Under the pieces are notes generated by a model. It made no database searches. It was not told where the DNA came from and saw only the letters and a program-made list of their open reading frames with translations. A program made the position numbers and the translations under genes. A DNA stretch of 64,000 bases from Lepidostoma basale. Its lineage: Eukaryota > Arthropoda > Insecta > Trichoptera > Lepidostomatidae. The DNA lies in contig JAHDVF020001023.1 in assembly GCA_022606425.2 (NCBI GenBank), positions 186,001-250,000 of the forward strand, in the 5' to 3' direction. Positions within the stretch are counted from its first letter, which is position 1; each line of letters starts with the position of its first letter. Shown here in pieces: positions 52,381 to 63,340 of this stretch.

Positions 52381-53184
52381 ATTTTATTCTTCTTCTGCTT
52401 TATTTAGGACTGTGTCCTGTTATTTCTCGGAGCTTGTTCCTGGGATGTAGATGTCCAACTGTCTCTCTATATTTTGGGGTGATCTTCCTGGAGGTCAATC
52501 TCCTGATAGATACTTTATTTCCCGCTATATTTATCACTCTTTCAAAACATGCTCTTTCCACATGATCTCTCCAGTAGCGTCTTCTCAGTCACATTGCAGA
52601 TCCTTCTTATTTCAGAATTTCTTACTCTCTCTCGGAGTATCGTTCTCACAACGGATCGGAGAGTCTTCATTTCTGTGGTTCTTAGGAGACTTTTTGCTCT
52701 GATGGTGAGTCTCTCATTTCTGTTCCATAGTCACAACGGCGGCCCTGTTTGTTAGTTTTCTTACTTAGCCGTAGAGGTCACTGCTGGTTGATACATCAAC
52801 ACCTATGTTCTTGAAATGCATAACTTATTCAATTATTGTATCATCCAATGCAAGCTTGCATTGTACTGGTTGTCTTGATGTAACCATGCTCTTTGTCTTG
52901 CCTATGAAGATTTTCATGTTGAATCTTTGAGATGATATGTAAAATTTGTACAGTAGCCTTTGTATATCATCTTCGGAGTTTGCTATTAGAACCGCATCAT
53001 CTGCACAGCATATTATATTTATTTTTTCGATTCCCGTTGTGTAACCCAGGTCCATTGATTTGACTTCTTCAATAATCTTATCCATAATTTTATTAAATGG
53101 GAAAGAGCTTAAACTGTCTCCTTGTCTAATGCCTACAGCAGCTAGCATTTCTCTTGACAGCTCATTTCTTATCTTAATGCGCAT
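52381..53184 (-). pseudogene. NL8: non-LTR reverse transcriptase, C-terminal half
   Basis: The minus strand reads ELSREMLAAVGIRQGDSLSS, FPFNKIMDKIIEEVKSMDLG, INIICCADDAVLIANSEDDI (catalytic ADD), QRFNMKIFIGKTKSMVTSRQ, then after stops the C-terminal module RRRYWRDHVERACF and a GAAGAAGAATAAAATG tail. The GIRQGDSLS and CADDAVLIA boxes identify RT motifs 4 and 5. 5'-truncated before motif 3. Confidence 0.85.
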
Positions 53185-53640
53185 TGTATTGTTACTGTTA
53201 AGATTATTAATTACTTTGATGACGGGTAGTGGTGTGTTCTTTTCTACAAAGTGTTCTCATTTTATTACAAATATTAAATGCTTAAGCTGTGTGTTAAATT
53301 TATATTAAATAATGTCTATATTTAATATCATTTTCATTGTTTCATTATGTTTGTGAACTTCATTAATGTCTACATCATTCTCGACTATAGACATTCATTA
53401 TGCAGAGGCCGTCCCGGGCCCTGTCTGACAATGACTGAATTATTCAAGTGAATAATTTAGTCTTTTATAATAATAAAAATAATAAATTGGATAATTTATA
53501 AAGCGCCATTTTTATGAATTACTCGTCCCTTTTGCTAACATGGACATACCATCGCAAACGACGTTCGTTAGTTGTATCCACATCAATATAATATTTATCT
53601 TAACTCTATATTTCGATTATCCACATAAAGAGTGACTTTC
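53185..53640. other. No recognised feature
   Basis: Nothing supported. Confidence 0.4.
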
Positions 53641-53644
53641 ATCA

Positions 53645-54005
53645 ATCAAGTCATTTTTTTCTTCTTCTTCTTTTGGTGCCGTGCCAGGTCCCCCCAACGT
53701 AGGCGATCACTACAGCAAAGATATTCACCATAGTGATTCCTGGGAAAAGTGACCAGATTGGTTTCCCGTTGCCTTCTCTGGTGGATTTTTCTGTCGGGGT
53801 TACCTTCCCTTAGCTGGTTGGATCTGGTGTGGAGGCGCCAGAAACTCGCCTTTCACTCCCTCATTATCTGCTGTGATCACACGGTTATGAGTGTGATCCC
53901 ATTGCCCGGAGTTCGCGACAGGGATGCTAACGAGTTGGACCAGTCAGTAGTGTTGCCGGTGGAATGCAACTGGGCGTTTCGCAGCATTTTATAGAATCAC
54001 ACCCT
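53645..54005 (-). mobile_element. Unclassified element with GAA-rich 3' tail
   Basis: The minus strand ends CGGCACCAAAAGAAGAAGAA, a tail type shared with NL2/NL4. Inside are CGCCTACGTTGGGGGGACCT and GGAATCACTATGGTGAATAT. GC content is higher than the flanks. Frames are broken and no RT motif is visible, so it may be the 3' untranslated part of a non-LTR element or a SINE. Confidence 0.5.
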
Positions 54006-54304
54006 CCAGCAAGATGTGACTCGCCGCGACCCTACCGACAATTCAAACCCCAAATACGACAATCTCGAATTTTTTTTAAATACGACATTCTCGAATGTTC
54101 CTTCATTAGTTAATTTTCGCTACACCAGTGGCTAAAAAAACATCAAGGGCCAATCACATAAAGCACGTCGCCTAAGATAGATGAATGACTGCCCTGAGTA
54201 ACGCATGCGCTTGTTATGCAACCCAAAGCGGATGGCCATCGTAGCGCTGGTTCACAGTCACGGCGAATATTAAAAAATATATAAAAATATTCATCTATAT
54301 ACAC
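54006..54304. other. No recognised feature
   Basis: Nothing supported. Confidence 0.4.
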
Positions 54305-54900
54305 AATATACAAATTTACTGTTTCTTGAACAATGATGTAAAACTCCACATTAAATAAATAATACAAATGAAAAGGTCAGTTTTCTAGAAGTTTTATCAT
54401 ATTTTTTGGGAATGACATGTTTTGCTCTTCTAAGGCGTTATAAAATTCCTTAACATGGCGAAACGTCTGTTTCCAAAAGTCTGTCTAGTCTGTTGATGCA
54501 ACTGACCAGTCAAACGATGCCAGCTAGCCTGGCGAAACCGATCGCTGTCAAACCGATCGTGTTATTCTCAAAAAAATATAATTAAACTTTAGAATAATCA
54601 AATGATTTTACTGAAATCTCTTGATGGAAGTTCATTTCAAATAATAATTAAATATAACGATATTTTTTCATTAACTACATTGACTTATTGCCTTTATTTT
54701 GACAGCGAACGGTTTCGCCAGGTTAGCTGGCATCGACAGACTGGTCAGTAGCATCAACAGACTAGACAAACTTTAGAATACAGACGTTTCGCCCTGTTAA
54801 GGAATTTTATCTTGCCTTAGCTAGGTGAAAAATGTGATTCTCATAAAATATAATGAAACTTACAAAGATACGTTTTCTATCATATCAATTATATAATAAT
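54305..54900. repeat. HIR-C foldback with HIR-A nested inside
   Basis: HIR-C pieces: TTACTGTTTCTTGAACAATG, GGGAATGACATGTTTTGCTC, CATGGCGAAACGTCTG on the left and CAGACGTTTCGCCCTGTTAA on the right. HIR-A at about 54480-54775 contributes a plus core at 54507-54547 (box CAAACGA, GUC changed to AUC) and a minus core at 54703-54743 (CUGUCGA, GUC changed to UUC). Confidence 0.72.
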
Positions 54901-54904
54901 GAGT

Positions 54905-55130
54905 TAATAAATATTTGTCCACTTGGACTTGGACTTGGATCTTCTGGCTTACAGAGGTTCAGCTCATGTGGCTATTCCTCTTACGTCTGATGGGAACATT
55001 GTTGGAAGGTGATTTGGTGGGTTGTTAGTTTATGCGGGGGCATGATTTGTGTGGCCCGGAGTGTTCTTCTGGAGGAGGATCGATTTTAGGCGCTTGTGGC
55101 GGCTGGAGGTGTTTGGGTCGTAATTTATAA
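54905..55130 (-). repeat. RepW, likely non-LTR 3' region
   Basis: Inverse of 15610-15890: GGACTTGGATCTTCTGGCTT, ACAGAGGTTCAGCTCATGTG, GTGTGGCCCGGAGTGTTC. No frame retained. Confidence 0.65.
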
Positions 55131-55641
55131 ACAATAAATATATTGAATTTATTACCTCTCAAATTAAGAGAAATAAATTCAATATTATAATAATATTATA
55201 AACATAATCTACATATTTTATGATAAAAATTATACATTTTATTTTATAACATTAATAATTTTATCGCATAGTAGGCTGATTATAAATAAGAGGTAATAAA
55301 TGCAATGTTTTTCTTTCATACGTGATAATTTGTGCTCTTTGTCAATTTGTTCAAGCTTATACATTCAATTTATTCCTCGTAAGTTTTTTTTATACACAAA
55401 TAATTTAAATGTCCGACAAACTGCTGTAAGGCGCACAATTCAGTCATCTTAAAAGATCTTTATGTATAATTCTAGCAATTTCTTGTGAAGGTGATTAATA
55501 TTATGATATATACATTTAACAACTTGATTATTTATTACACAACCATAAAATATTTTATATTCCCGTTCTACGTGCACCATAGTATAAAAATTATAGATTT
55601 AACCTGTTGTCGATAAAAAAAAGAATACAAGAATTGATTTT
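55131..55641. other. AT-rich, nothing recognised
   Basis: Nothing supported. Confidence 0.45.
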
Positions 55642-55825
55642 TTAATACACGAGGGCAAGAGAGATAACTTCGATTCTCTGCGAAAGTAATTTGAAATGCA
55701 CACGATGCGCATGCCCGAGAATGTTTCTAAATGATTTTGAATTTTGTATTGATTATTGTCGTATGGCGTTAAGCAAAGAAACAAACCATGACACTTCATG
55801 AAAAATTCACGGGTTGTAACTAGTA
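55642..55825 (-). repeat. RepY copy
   Basis: Inverse match to 39650-39775 (ATGCGCATGCCCGAGAATGT, GTCGTATGGCGTTAAGC), ending with AAAATTCACGGGTTGTAACT. Confidence 0.6.
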
Positions 55826-55916
55826 TTTGATATTACGCCAAATGTGGATTGTGAACAAAAGCGATTATATAATACCATATACTATAATATACAAACAAAT
55901 TTGAGTATGCATTTTG

Positions 55917-55975
55917 TCAGCCATATAATCCCTGCCATATCATCCCTGGCATATCATCCCTGCCATATCGTGCCT
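55917..55975. repeat. Short tandem repeat, 14-15-bp unit
   Basis: About four imperfect copies of CCCTGCCATATCAT. Confidence 0.8.
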
Positions 55976-56591
55976 CGTACTATGTAGGTATATATCGCAC
56001 GCTTAATAGAACACTGGCTTAACTGAAAACAACAAGTTTTGCTCAATCTGACATTAGTCGGCGTTTTAACAAAAACAGTCGAAAAACACGTACGAATGAA
56101 AAAGACAGATATAGTGTAATGAAGGTCAATTGGCGGAATTTTGACTTAATTTTAACGCGAAACGATGAATAGCGTTAACACAAGCCTTTGTCTAATGTTA
56201 ACTAAATTATGACATAAACCGTAATCGGTCAGTTTACTATTAAGCGTGCTATATGTCTTTTTCTCCATTTTACACAATGGAAATTGTTAGATACAATATT
56301 AAATTATGTTTATGTATTATAGAACAAAAGATCGACGTCTATGAATTATACGGTAATTCAGAGCACACGCGGACTTGCATCAGCTTTTATCCTAAATGCG
56401 TACTGACAAATTGGCGGGCAGAGGCGACGCTCTACAAGATCAAAAAGTTTTGTCCTTAACGATGCGTTCAAGTTTTTCGTAGAACCAATGCAAAGCAATA
56501 TATACACTAAAGCCCTTAACGTAAGATAACTATTTACCTATCTATATAATGTTTGTAAGGGTTATACTTTTCGTGACATTTGGCCAATTTG
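55976..56591. other. No recognised feature
   Basis: Nothing supported. Confidence 0.4.
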
Positions 56592-56681
56592 CCCTACCGC
56601 GTCTATAGAGATTCACTTTAAAAATACGATTCGTTACCCTACCGCGTCTATAGAGATTCACTTTAAAAATACGATTCGTTA
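56592..56681. repeat. Exact 45-bp tandem duplication
   Basis: Two identical units (56592-56636, 56637-56681), each starting CCCTACCGCGTCTATAGAGA. Identity implies a recent event or an assembly join. Confidence 0.95.
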
Positions 56682-57211
56682 CTGGTGTGTATAATATATT
56701 AAGGTACTGATTAAAAGTGGGGCATTTAAGTTAAATAATAATTTATGTCTGATAAATTAAACGCTTTATACGATATATAAATCGAATCACTTATAATAAA
56801 AAAAAACATAATTTACACGTTGTATTTTTTATAGCCGTTCATTTGAGCGATAAGTTCCGGAATAAATCACTCTATTTCCTTTGAACTTGAACAAAGCGAG
56901 AAGGCGAGAAGAAGAGATGAAACTAAACCAATAAGCAATTTCGCACGGGCTCAAGACGTAATACTTGTGGGAATACTGAAATTGAAAAATATTGTTTTCA
57001 CAGCACTGCCCGTGCTCACCGACCGCTTATGAGTTCGTGGAAGGTAACAATGAAAATATTACGCTCTAACAATAAATACATATTTATATATATACATCAC
57101 ATATAATGGGCAATTTATTACAAGCATTTAAACAAACATTCAAGTAAAAAAAACTCATTTTTAGAAATTGATTTTGTTTTTAATATATCCTCATATATTA
57201 TATCTTATAAT
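56682..57211. other. No recognised feature
   Basis: Nothing supported. Confidence 0.4.
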
Positions 57212-57440
57212 AACCATTGAGGATATTATAAGATGGAGCAGACAGCGAAAAAGGTACTGGTACGGTAATGCTCAAAGAGTGGACACCACCAGACTCCCCA
57301 ATATTGCATTGCATAATCAGCCTTATGGGACTCGTCCGCGTGGAAGACAAGAAGACGTTGCAAGGAAGAAGACGTTACAAGGAAGGACGACAACAAGGAA
57401 GGACGACAACAAGGAAGAAGAAGAAGACGTTGTTTTTGAA
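57212..57440 (+). pseudogene. NL4 C-terminal relic with purine minisatellite
   Basis: EDIIRWSRQRKRYWYGNAQR, VDTTRLPNIALHNQPYGTRP, then a purine-rich tandem (GGAAGGACGACAACAA type units, 57345-57433) replaces the usual GRPPKRWKDS end. Confidence 0.75.
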
Positions 57441-57804
57441 CAATCGTATTCTCTTCTTTACAGAAATCAAAGAGTGAACCGGATTTTAGTTTTGTTCCTC
57501 TAAAATAATAATAATGCATTGGATAATTTATAGAGGCCCATTGTTATGAATTAATAATAATCTCAAAGGCGCAGTAGAAAATGCTATGTTTTATGAATTA
57601 GAGAAAAATAAACATTTTTAGTACGATAGCTGCATCTGACGCAGTCGGTCGACATTTATATACGGATAGGACAATTTAAAAAGGTGCGATTTAACTCTCG
57701 ATTTAAACTCTGAAGGATATTCAATGCACTTGAGGTCTGTAGGAAGGTTGTTTCAGGCTGAAGGGCCGCTATCGCGAAGGCTCATTTGATGGAACTATTA
57801 GATA
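57441..57804. other. No recognised feature
   Basis: Nothing supported. Confidence 0.4.
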
Positions 57805-58020
57805 TGTAATATGAATGAAAACGTCTGTTTTCTAATAGTTTTTTTTTAATTTTTGGAAATGACATGTATCGCCTGTAAAAAATGACATTTGATTATGATT
57901 AAGGCGGGCGAAACATGTTATTCCCATAAATTATAATAAAACTTCTAGAAATCAGACGTTTTCATTCGTATTATTTATTAAATGTAGAGTTTTACATCAT
58001 TGTTCAAGAAACAATCAACA
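57805..58020. repeat. HIR-C foldback
   Basis: AATGAAAACGTCTGTTTTCT / AGAAATCAGACGTTTTCATT arms; right core UUGAUUAUGAUUAAGGC, then GGGC, GAAAC, AU, GUU at about 57888-57922. Confidence 0.72.
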
Positions 58021-58104
58021 AATGAAAAAAAGGGCAAAGCAACATTTATTCCTATCCATTGTTAATTATAAACTGCAAAATACATGAATAATTATTTTCT
58101 TTTA

Positions 58105-58350
58105 TATATATTTTTTAGATAAACTTAAGGCGTTAACTCTGTGGCATTCCATAATCATGATTTTTTTATGAATTAAAACACTCTATTTTCCACTTTAGAG
58201 TTTAGTTTTCTCGGTGTGTTTCAAAGGCTTTACACCTTCATCATCGGGAGAACGATTCAAACTGTTTATATCATTCTCTCGATGATAAACATAACTCAAA
58301 AGTAGAAAAAAAGTGTTTTAATTCATAAAAAAATCGTGATTTATATATTT
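58105..58350. repeat. HIR-B foldback with hammerhead-like remnant
   Basis: Left arm ends GCGTTAACTCTGTGGCATTC. The minus core (58209-58252) reads CUC, CCGAUGA, U, GAAGG/CCUUU stem, GAAAC, AC, ACC, GAG. The right arm is shortened (TCTCTCGATGATAAACATAA). Confidence 0.7.
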
Positions 58351-58649
58351 GATAGAAAAGAGTTACAAGTTATCACAATAATATTCCCATCACCTGTTGT
58401 AGTGGGGGCGAATTATAATAAAATAAAACGCCCCGCTCAAGCCCATAACTAAACCTGCCGTAATGTATACTGGCGAGAAGGAATAAAAAAAGCTGCTAGT
58501 TCTGGAAAAAATCGCATCGAACCGTGAAACCAAATCGTTTTCTTTGCTAAACCATAAATTGAAATAACCGCAAAATAATAACACTTCAACTCGCGGCTCC
58601 CGGTCTTGAGGCATTAAATACTCTCGCGCTTTGCGGCAGAAAACATTAT
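58351..58649. other. Single-copy-looking DNA
   Basis: Moderate GC, complex sequence; no supported frame. Confidence 0.4.
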
Positions 58650-58883
58650 TAAATATACAACTTCTTCTTCTTCTTCTTCTCGGCTCTACATCCCGGTGTG
58701 GGGCCTCCTCCACAACAGTCCTCCACTGGCTCCTGTATCTTGCCATCTCTGTCCATTCTCAAGATCTTTATTATTAACTTATTGAACGATAGGGCCATTG
58801 ACACTGTGGAATTCCATAGTAATATACCTAGTAAATTGAAAATAACTTTATTTAATCCACTAATTATTAAAAAAATATTTAAA

Positions 58884-58922
58884 ACACGACATGTTTCGGA
58901 GGATACCTCCATCTTCAGGTGT
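58884..58922 (-). ncRNA. Hammerhead-like ribozyme motif, best preserved
   Basis: Minus strand: ACAC (58922-58919), CUGAAGA (58918-58912), a U, stem II GGAGG/CCUCC with loop UAU, GAAAC (58897-58893), AU, GUC (58890-58888), GUGU (58887-58884). Stem I ACAC/GUGU is perfect. Stem III is the minimal AC/GU around AU. Apart from the extra U, every base of the CUGANGA and GAAA boxes and the GUC site matches the known type I layout. Confidence 0.65.
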
Positions 58923-58996
58923 AAAAATATAATAAAAAATAAACGAATGCGTTTTTATATAAGTCTTTCATTGTTTAGTTTTTATTATATTTTTAC

Positions 58997-59035
58997 ACCT
59001 GAAGATGGAGTTATCTTCTGAAACATGTCGTGTTT
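58997..59035 (+). ncRNA. Hammerhead-like ribozyme motif, sister arm
   Basis: ACAC (58997-59000), CUGAAGA (59001-59007), a U, stem II with G.U pairs, GAAAC (59022-59026), AU, GUC (59029-59031), GUGU (59032-59035). Core intact; stem II weaker than in the opposite arm. Confidence 0.6.
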
Positions 59036-59488
59036 TTTTAATATTTTTTTAATAATTAGTGGATAAAACAAAGATATTTTGAATTCTCTAAGTATATCTT
59101 TATAATTAATCATAGTCCTCTTCCCCGAAATCTGCCTCTTGGTCTCTTCTCGCACGACACCCATCTGGTCATAATTTTCAGTGTTTTACCCTCTGACAAT
59201 TTTTCTATATGGCTTCCTGGGTTTCCTGGTTAATCAGTTCTTCAAGCCCAAGATTGCTTTGATTTTGCCTACCATCCTCCAGCGTGGGTCTAAAAATTTA
59301 TCTCATAATCTTCCTCTCGAAAACTGTCAGCCTGGTTTCCTCTCTCTGCATTAGAGAATATAGGTACAACTATAAATATTTTTTTTTTTTAAACTACGAT
59401 AAGACTTAGAAAAGTACTTTTTTGACATTTCCTTAACTATGCTAGAAAATTTGATGTAGATGTTTAATCGCCATAATCGTCAAATTAT

Positions 59489-59615
59489 TCAACTAACTAA
59501 CTAACCAGCACGCAGTCTGCGCGAAGGGGTAGGCAGAAAGAATGGACCACCACACTGCAATTTCCTGGCATACTTCTCTCGATTCCTCAACAATCATATA
59601 TAGTGTGATGCATGC
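59489..59615 (-). mobile_element. NL1 3' end, short
   Basis: CAACTAACTAACTAACCAGC, GGGGTAGGCAGAAAGAATGG and the complement of NVEE; truncated. Confidence 0.75.
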
Positions 59616-60604
59616 ACATTGTTGCTATATGTAATAACAATTACAATTATCAAATAAATAAATAAGATGTTTGATTTGACAATTTAAGTCAAAGGTGCTA
59701 ATGTTTTTAAACTAATTATTAGAATAAGAAAAAACCACCACCACACGCTAGCGAATTCGCTTTTCTATGAAATAATATTTAGAAACTTCCGAATAGACTG
59801 CCTGACACGCTTTGTGAATATAGAGACTTCTAATCTCCGTATTAAATATTGCTGCGGTTCCTATTATTCGTCTACCCCTCGGGGGAAATGATGCAATGGT
59901 CATTTAGATATTCGGTATCCGTTCAATGTAATACTGTTTACACTCGTCTTTTGTATTACAGATGAAAACAGATGCTAGACCTTTGCAATCTTCTCCAAAC
60001 TCATTCATAATACTCGGCATGACAGAATGATTGCTGACCTTTGAAGAGCGCTCAGTCGAAGTATCAATGCATTTTACACAAAGGTAAGTGTTTAATTATT
60101 GTGTTTTGCCATTTGATTTAGACAAAGTTGATCGTTAAATATCATTAGGCCGAATCTGCACGAGTCATTGATACAATTATCGTTTATTTTTGTATCGATC
60201 TATAAGGCCAGCTGGCAATCCAATCTATTATTCCGATATCCTTGAGTAAGACACAAATCTTGCGTAGAGCTTTGTCTGGGGGGAAAGAACGATTCATCGC
60301 TTAAAGATCAGCGTGAAGTAGATATGGTTTTGTGAATACATAATACATTCTCACACCGTTTTATTAAGGACTTAGATGAAAGCTACCCACGCGTTTCTTT
60401 TTCATTTGATAATAAAAGGACTCATAAAATACTTGACACAGTCCGATAACATTTTATTTATTTATATCTGAGCTACTATCCAATTTACTTTTCTGTAATG
60501 TCAATGTATAAGACAAAATAATTTGGCAACGCCCATTTGAAATGGATGATGGATATGTGGAAAGGCCAATAAAAATTTGTTATTAACATCACTTAATAGT
60601 TCAT
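59616..60604. other. Mostly unrecognised; degenerate NL1 end at about 59850-59905
   Basis: TATTATTCGTCTACCCCTCG then GGGGAAATGATGCAATGGTC looks like a decayed NL1 end block on the plus strand. The rest is complex but without supported coding. Confidence 0.4.
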
Positions 60605-61005
60605 ATTATTTTATTTATTGTTTCTTGAACAATGATGTAAAACTCTTTAATTAATAAACATGAATGAAAACGTCCGTTTTCTAGAAATTGTATTATATTA
60701 TATTACATATTAGATGGAATGTAGGTAGGTACTAATAAAGCAAATTAAACTTAAATATTATTTTATTTTGTTATTGTAATCATTTTCCCATATTTCGAAT
60801 ATTTGGAAAAACTTTTATGGGAGGGGGGCGTTGAACGTTTATTTTTCTTGTAAAGGGATCGGTGGCCCAGAAAAGATTTTAAACCTATGTTCTAAAGCAT
60901 TATAAAATGTCACATTTGATGCTTTAGAAGGGCAAAACATGTCATTCCATCTAAAATATAATAAAACTCCTAGAAGACAGACGTTTTCATTCATATTAAT
61001 TAGTA
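60605..61005. repeat. HIR-C foldback with partial hAT MITE inside
   Basis: Arms TTATTGTTTCTTGAACAATG, AACGTCCGTTTTCTAGAAAT and AACTCCTAGAAGACAGACGT. Bases about 60725-60893 match the left half of the hAT MITE at 43.3 kb in inverse orientation (GGGAGGGGGGCGTTGAACG, AAACCTATGTTCT). Right-arm core at 60918-60950 has CAAAAC in place of CGAAAC. Confidence 0.72.
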
Positions 61006-61327
61006 TATATTCTCTATAGACCATTTGTAAGATTGATAGCCGATCCATGTTGTGTATAAGTGTATAATATACAATATACAAACAAATGTTAATTATTTAT
61101 GATCATAACTATGACTAATGTAATCATTATGAGTGCAGTTACACGTATGTGTAATAAAAGTGATTGACGAAAGTATGAGCGAATAATAACTTACAATTAG
61201 TTCGTGACAATACGAGCAATAAGTATGTACGATTATATCAACATGACCGAATGAACATGCATTCAAGCTTATTGCACATAATCACGGTACATGTATGAGC
61301 AAAATAGTTAAATATCTATGTGTTAAG
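61006..61327. other. No recognised feature
   Basis: Nothing supported. Confidence 0.4.
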
Positions 61328-61582
61328 TCATCTTCTTCTTCCTTGATGCGATCTGTTTTCCAGTTGTTGCTCCTCCTGAGAGGTGGATTCCCAGCTGTTC
61401 TTCCATTTTTAGGAGGTCTTCCACGAGGACTTTTTCATGAGGCTGATTATGTAGTGCAATCTAGGGTAGTCTGGTTGCGTCCATTATTTGAACATGACCA
61501 TACCAGTCCTTCCTTCACTGTTAACCGCATCTAATAATATCCTAAACTTCACATATATCTCTTATTTTGCTTACCATCCTCA
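61328..61582 (-). pseudogene. NL4 C-terminal relic
   Basis: Minus-strand copy of the 41.3 kb module: WYGHVQIMD equivalent, CTACATAATCAGCCTCATGA, GGAAGACCTCCTAAAAATGG and a GAAGAAGAAGATGAC tail. Confidence 0.72.
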
Positions 61583-61670
61583 GTCTAGGAAGTCCTTAAA
61601 AGTTATTTAGTCCTAACAGTGTCTGCCCTTGCTTCAACGCTACATGTTAATATTGGTCTTATGCATATTT

Positions 61671-62578
61671 TACAGACAAGGGGACGTGATATCTCCGAAG
61701 CTGCTCACCTGTGCTTTGGAAGATATATTTAAAACTCTGGACTGGTTTGAACGTGGCCTCAACATAAATGGCAGGTGCATTTCCTACCTTCGCTTTGCAG
61801 ATGATATTGTCATTCTGGCGGAATCTGTGGAGGAACTCAAAGGCATGCTTGATGAACTGAACACTGCATCCAGACGAGTGGGTCTCGGGATGAATTCGGA
61901 CAAGACGAAAGTCATGTATAATAAACATATTATCCCGAAATCAATAACCGTCGATGGGTCGGCTCTCGAAGTGGTACAAGAATACACATATCTTGACCAA
62001 ATCATTCAATCAGGTAGAAACAATTTCGTGAAAAAAGCCGACCAAAGAATTCAGTTGAGTTGGGCGGCCTTTGGAAAATTACGTAATGTTCTCACCTCTA
62101 AAATACCACAACGCTTCAAGACTAAAGTCTTCAACCAGTGCGTCTTGCCAGTCATGACGTACGAGCCAAGACGTGGACACTGACAAAAGGTCTAGTCTAC
62201 AGATTCAAGGTCGCCCAACGCGCCATGGAAAGAGCCATCCTTGGAATAACCTTGAGGGACAGATTTAGAAACGAATTTATTCGTCAACAAACCAAGGTGG
62301 CTGAGGTGGCTCTAAGGATGGGCGGGCTGAAGTGGCGATGGGCTGGCCATATCTGTCGGAGAACCGACGGCCGATGGGGGAAACGGGTTCTGGAGTGGAG
62401 ACCGCGTACAGGATTCCGCAGAGTTGGACGACCCACTGCCCGATGAACCGACGATCTGAAGAGGATTGATGGACATGGATGGATGGGAGCGGCAATGGAT
62501 AAGGGGCGGTGGCGTGCTTTGGGAGAGGCCTACATTCAGCAGTGGATGACAGACGGCTGATGATGATGATGATGATAA
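61671..62578 (+). pseudogene. NL2: RTE-clade reverse transcriptase, best-preserved copy
   Basis: Starts at RQGDVISPKLLTCALEDIFK (RT motif 4), then ISYLRFADDIVILAESVEEL with catalytic FADD, GMNSDKTKVMYN, EVVQEYTYLDQIIQSGRN, KIPQRFKTKVFNQCVLPVMT, one frameshift near 62155, then TWTLTKGLVYRFKVAQRAME, AILGITLRDRFRNE, LKWRWAGHICRRTDGRWGKR and GFRRVGRPTAR. A Trp codon is TGA at 62443. The frame would continue DDLKRIDGHGWMGAAMDKGR to WMTDG. The 3' end is a GAT repeat, typical of RTE elements. Upstream of 61671 it is truncated; the endonuclease is missing. Only two lesions in about 300 codons make it a young insertion. Confidence 0.88.
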
Positions 62579-63171
62579 TATTTTACAGATTCTTATCTTA
62601 CTCTTAATGGCTTAATCTTTATTTTTTCATATTGTAAATTTTAGAGTATCAGAGATGGCCTCTTATATGTTAAGTAGTTTCATTAATGTATATACATCAA
62701 CTCCGCAATAAATAAAGTATTTCGGTATCCCTTTACTTTCCTTCACTTTAGTAGTAAGATGCAACTTAATCCAATCACAGCATCCCCGGTTTACATACAC
62801 ATAGGTACATCTAAGTCCGAATGGATTTGTGGAATACGCAATTTTTTGTCGCATTCATCATTCGTATGCCAAACAAGACTTATATCGTAAAACGAGAACT
62901 CAAGTTATTGACTTTTATGCTAGTATAGTAATATACATCATTGTGCTTGATGTTATAACGACTCCTCCATATACTAACCACTTTACTTATAAGCATAATA
63001 TGAGTTGAAGAAAATTTCTCTTAAAAGAAACTTTGTAAAATGGGCAAAATATATTAAATTATTTTTAAAATTTCTTTTATAAGATCCAAAAGCGATATAT
63101 AATATACTCGTATTAATAAATTTGCAAAAATGGCGATAGTAATTAAATATAGTATATAATGTGTTCAAATA
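62579..63171. other. No recognised feature
   Basis: Mostly AT-rich. Bases 62690-62850 are more complex, with a 63-codon minus frame of unknown origin. Confidence 0.4.
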
Positions 63172-63340
63172 ATTTAATTAATACAAATGAAAATATCTGT
63201 ATTCTCCAAGTTTTATTATATATTAGTTAATGAGAATGAGATGTTGAAACATGAATTTTAATAATAGTTTCATAAAACAGAAGTTTTCATTCATATTATT
63301 TATTTAATATGAAGTTTTACATCATTATTCGTCGATCTTT
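63172..63340. repeat. HIR-C foldback, decayed
   Basis: AATGAAAATATCTGTATTCT / AACAGAAGTTTTCATTCATA arms and GAAGTTTTACATCATTATTC outer end; the core is lost. Confidence 0.62.

Larger units (their letters stand above)
58768..59128. repeat. HIR-D2 foldback inserted in NL5
   Basis: Arms about 58844-58941 and 58974-59071 are close inverses (TTAATCCACTAATTATTAAA / TTTAATAATTAGTGGATAAA). Each carries a hammerhead-like core. The left outer part (TTGACACTGTGGAATTCCAT) resembles HIR-B ends, linking the two families. Confidence 0.83.
58650..59380 (-). pseudogene. NL5 C-terminal relic split by a hammerhead-like foldback
   Basis: The minus-strand 3' end (58650-58767) reads RWQDTGASGG-like in one frame and [15 protein letters not shown] in another, with an AAGAAGAAGAAG tail. 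It resumes at 59129-59380 with the GHIE, VPK and ERKxxRK blocks in decayed form. Collinear with 32516-33480. Confidence 0.7.

Noticed and set aside
53645..54005. Host gene from the 81-codon plus frame
   Set aside because: The minus strand ends in the GAA-rich tail typical of local retroelements, which explains the region better.
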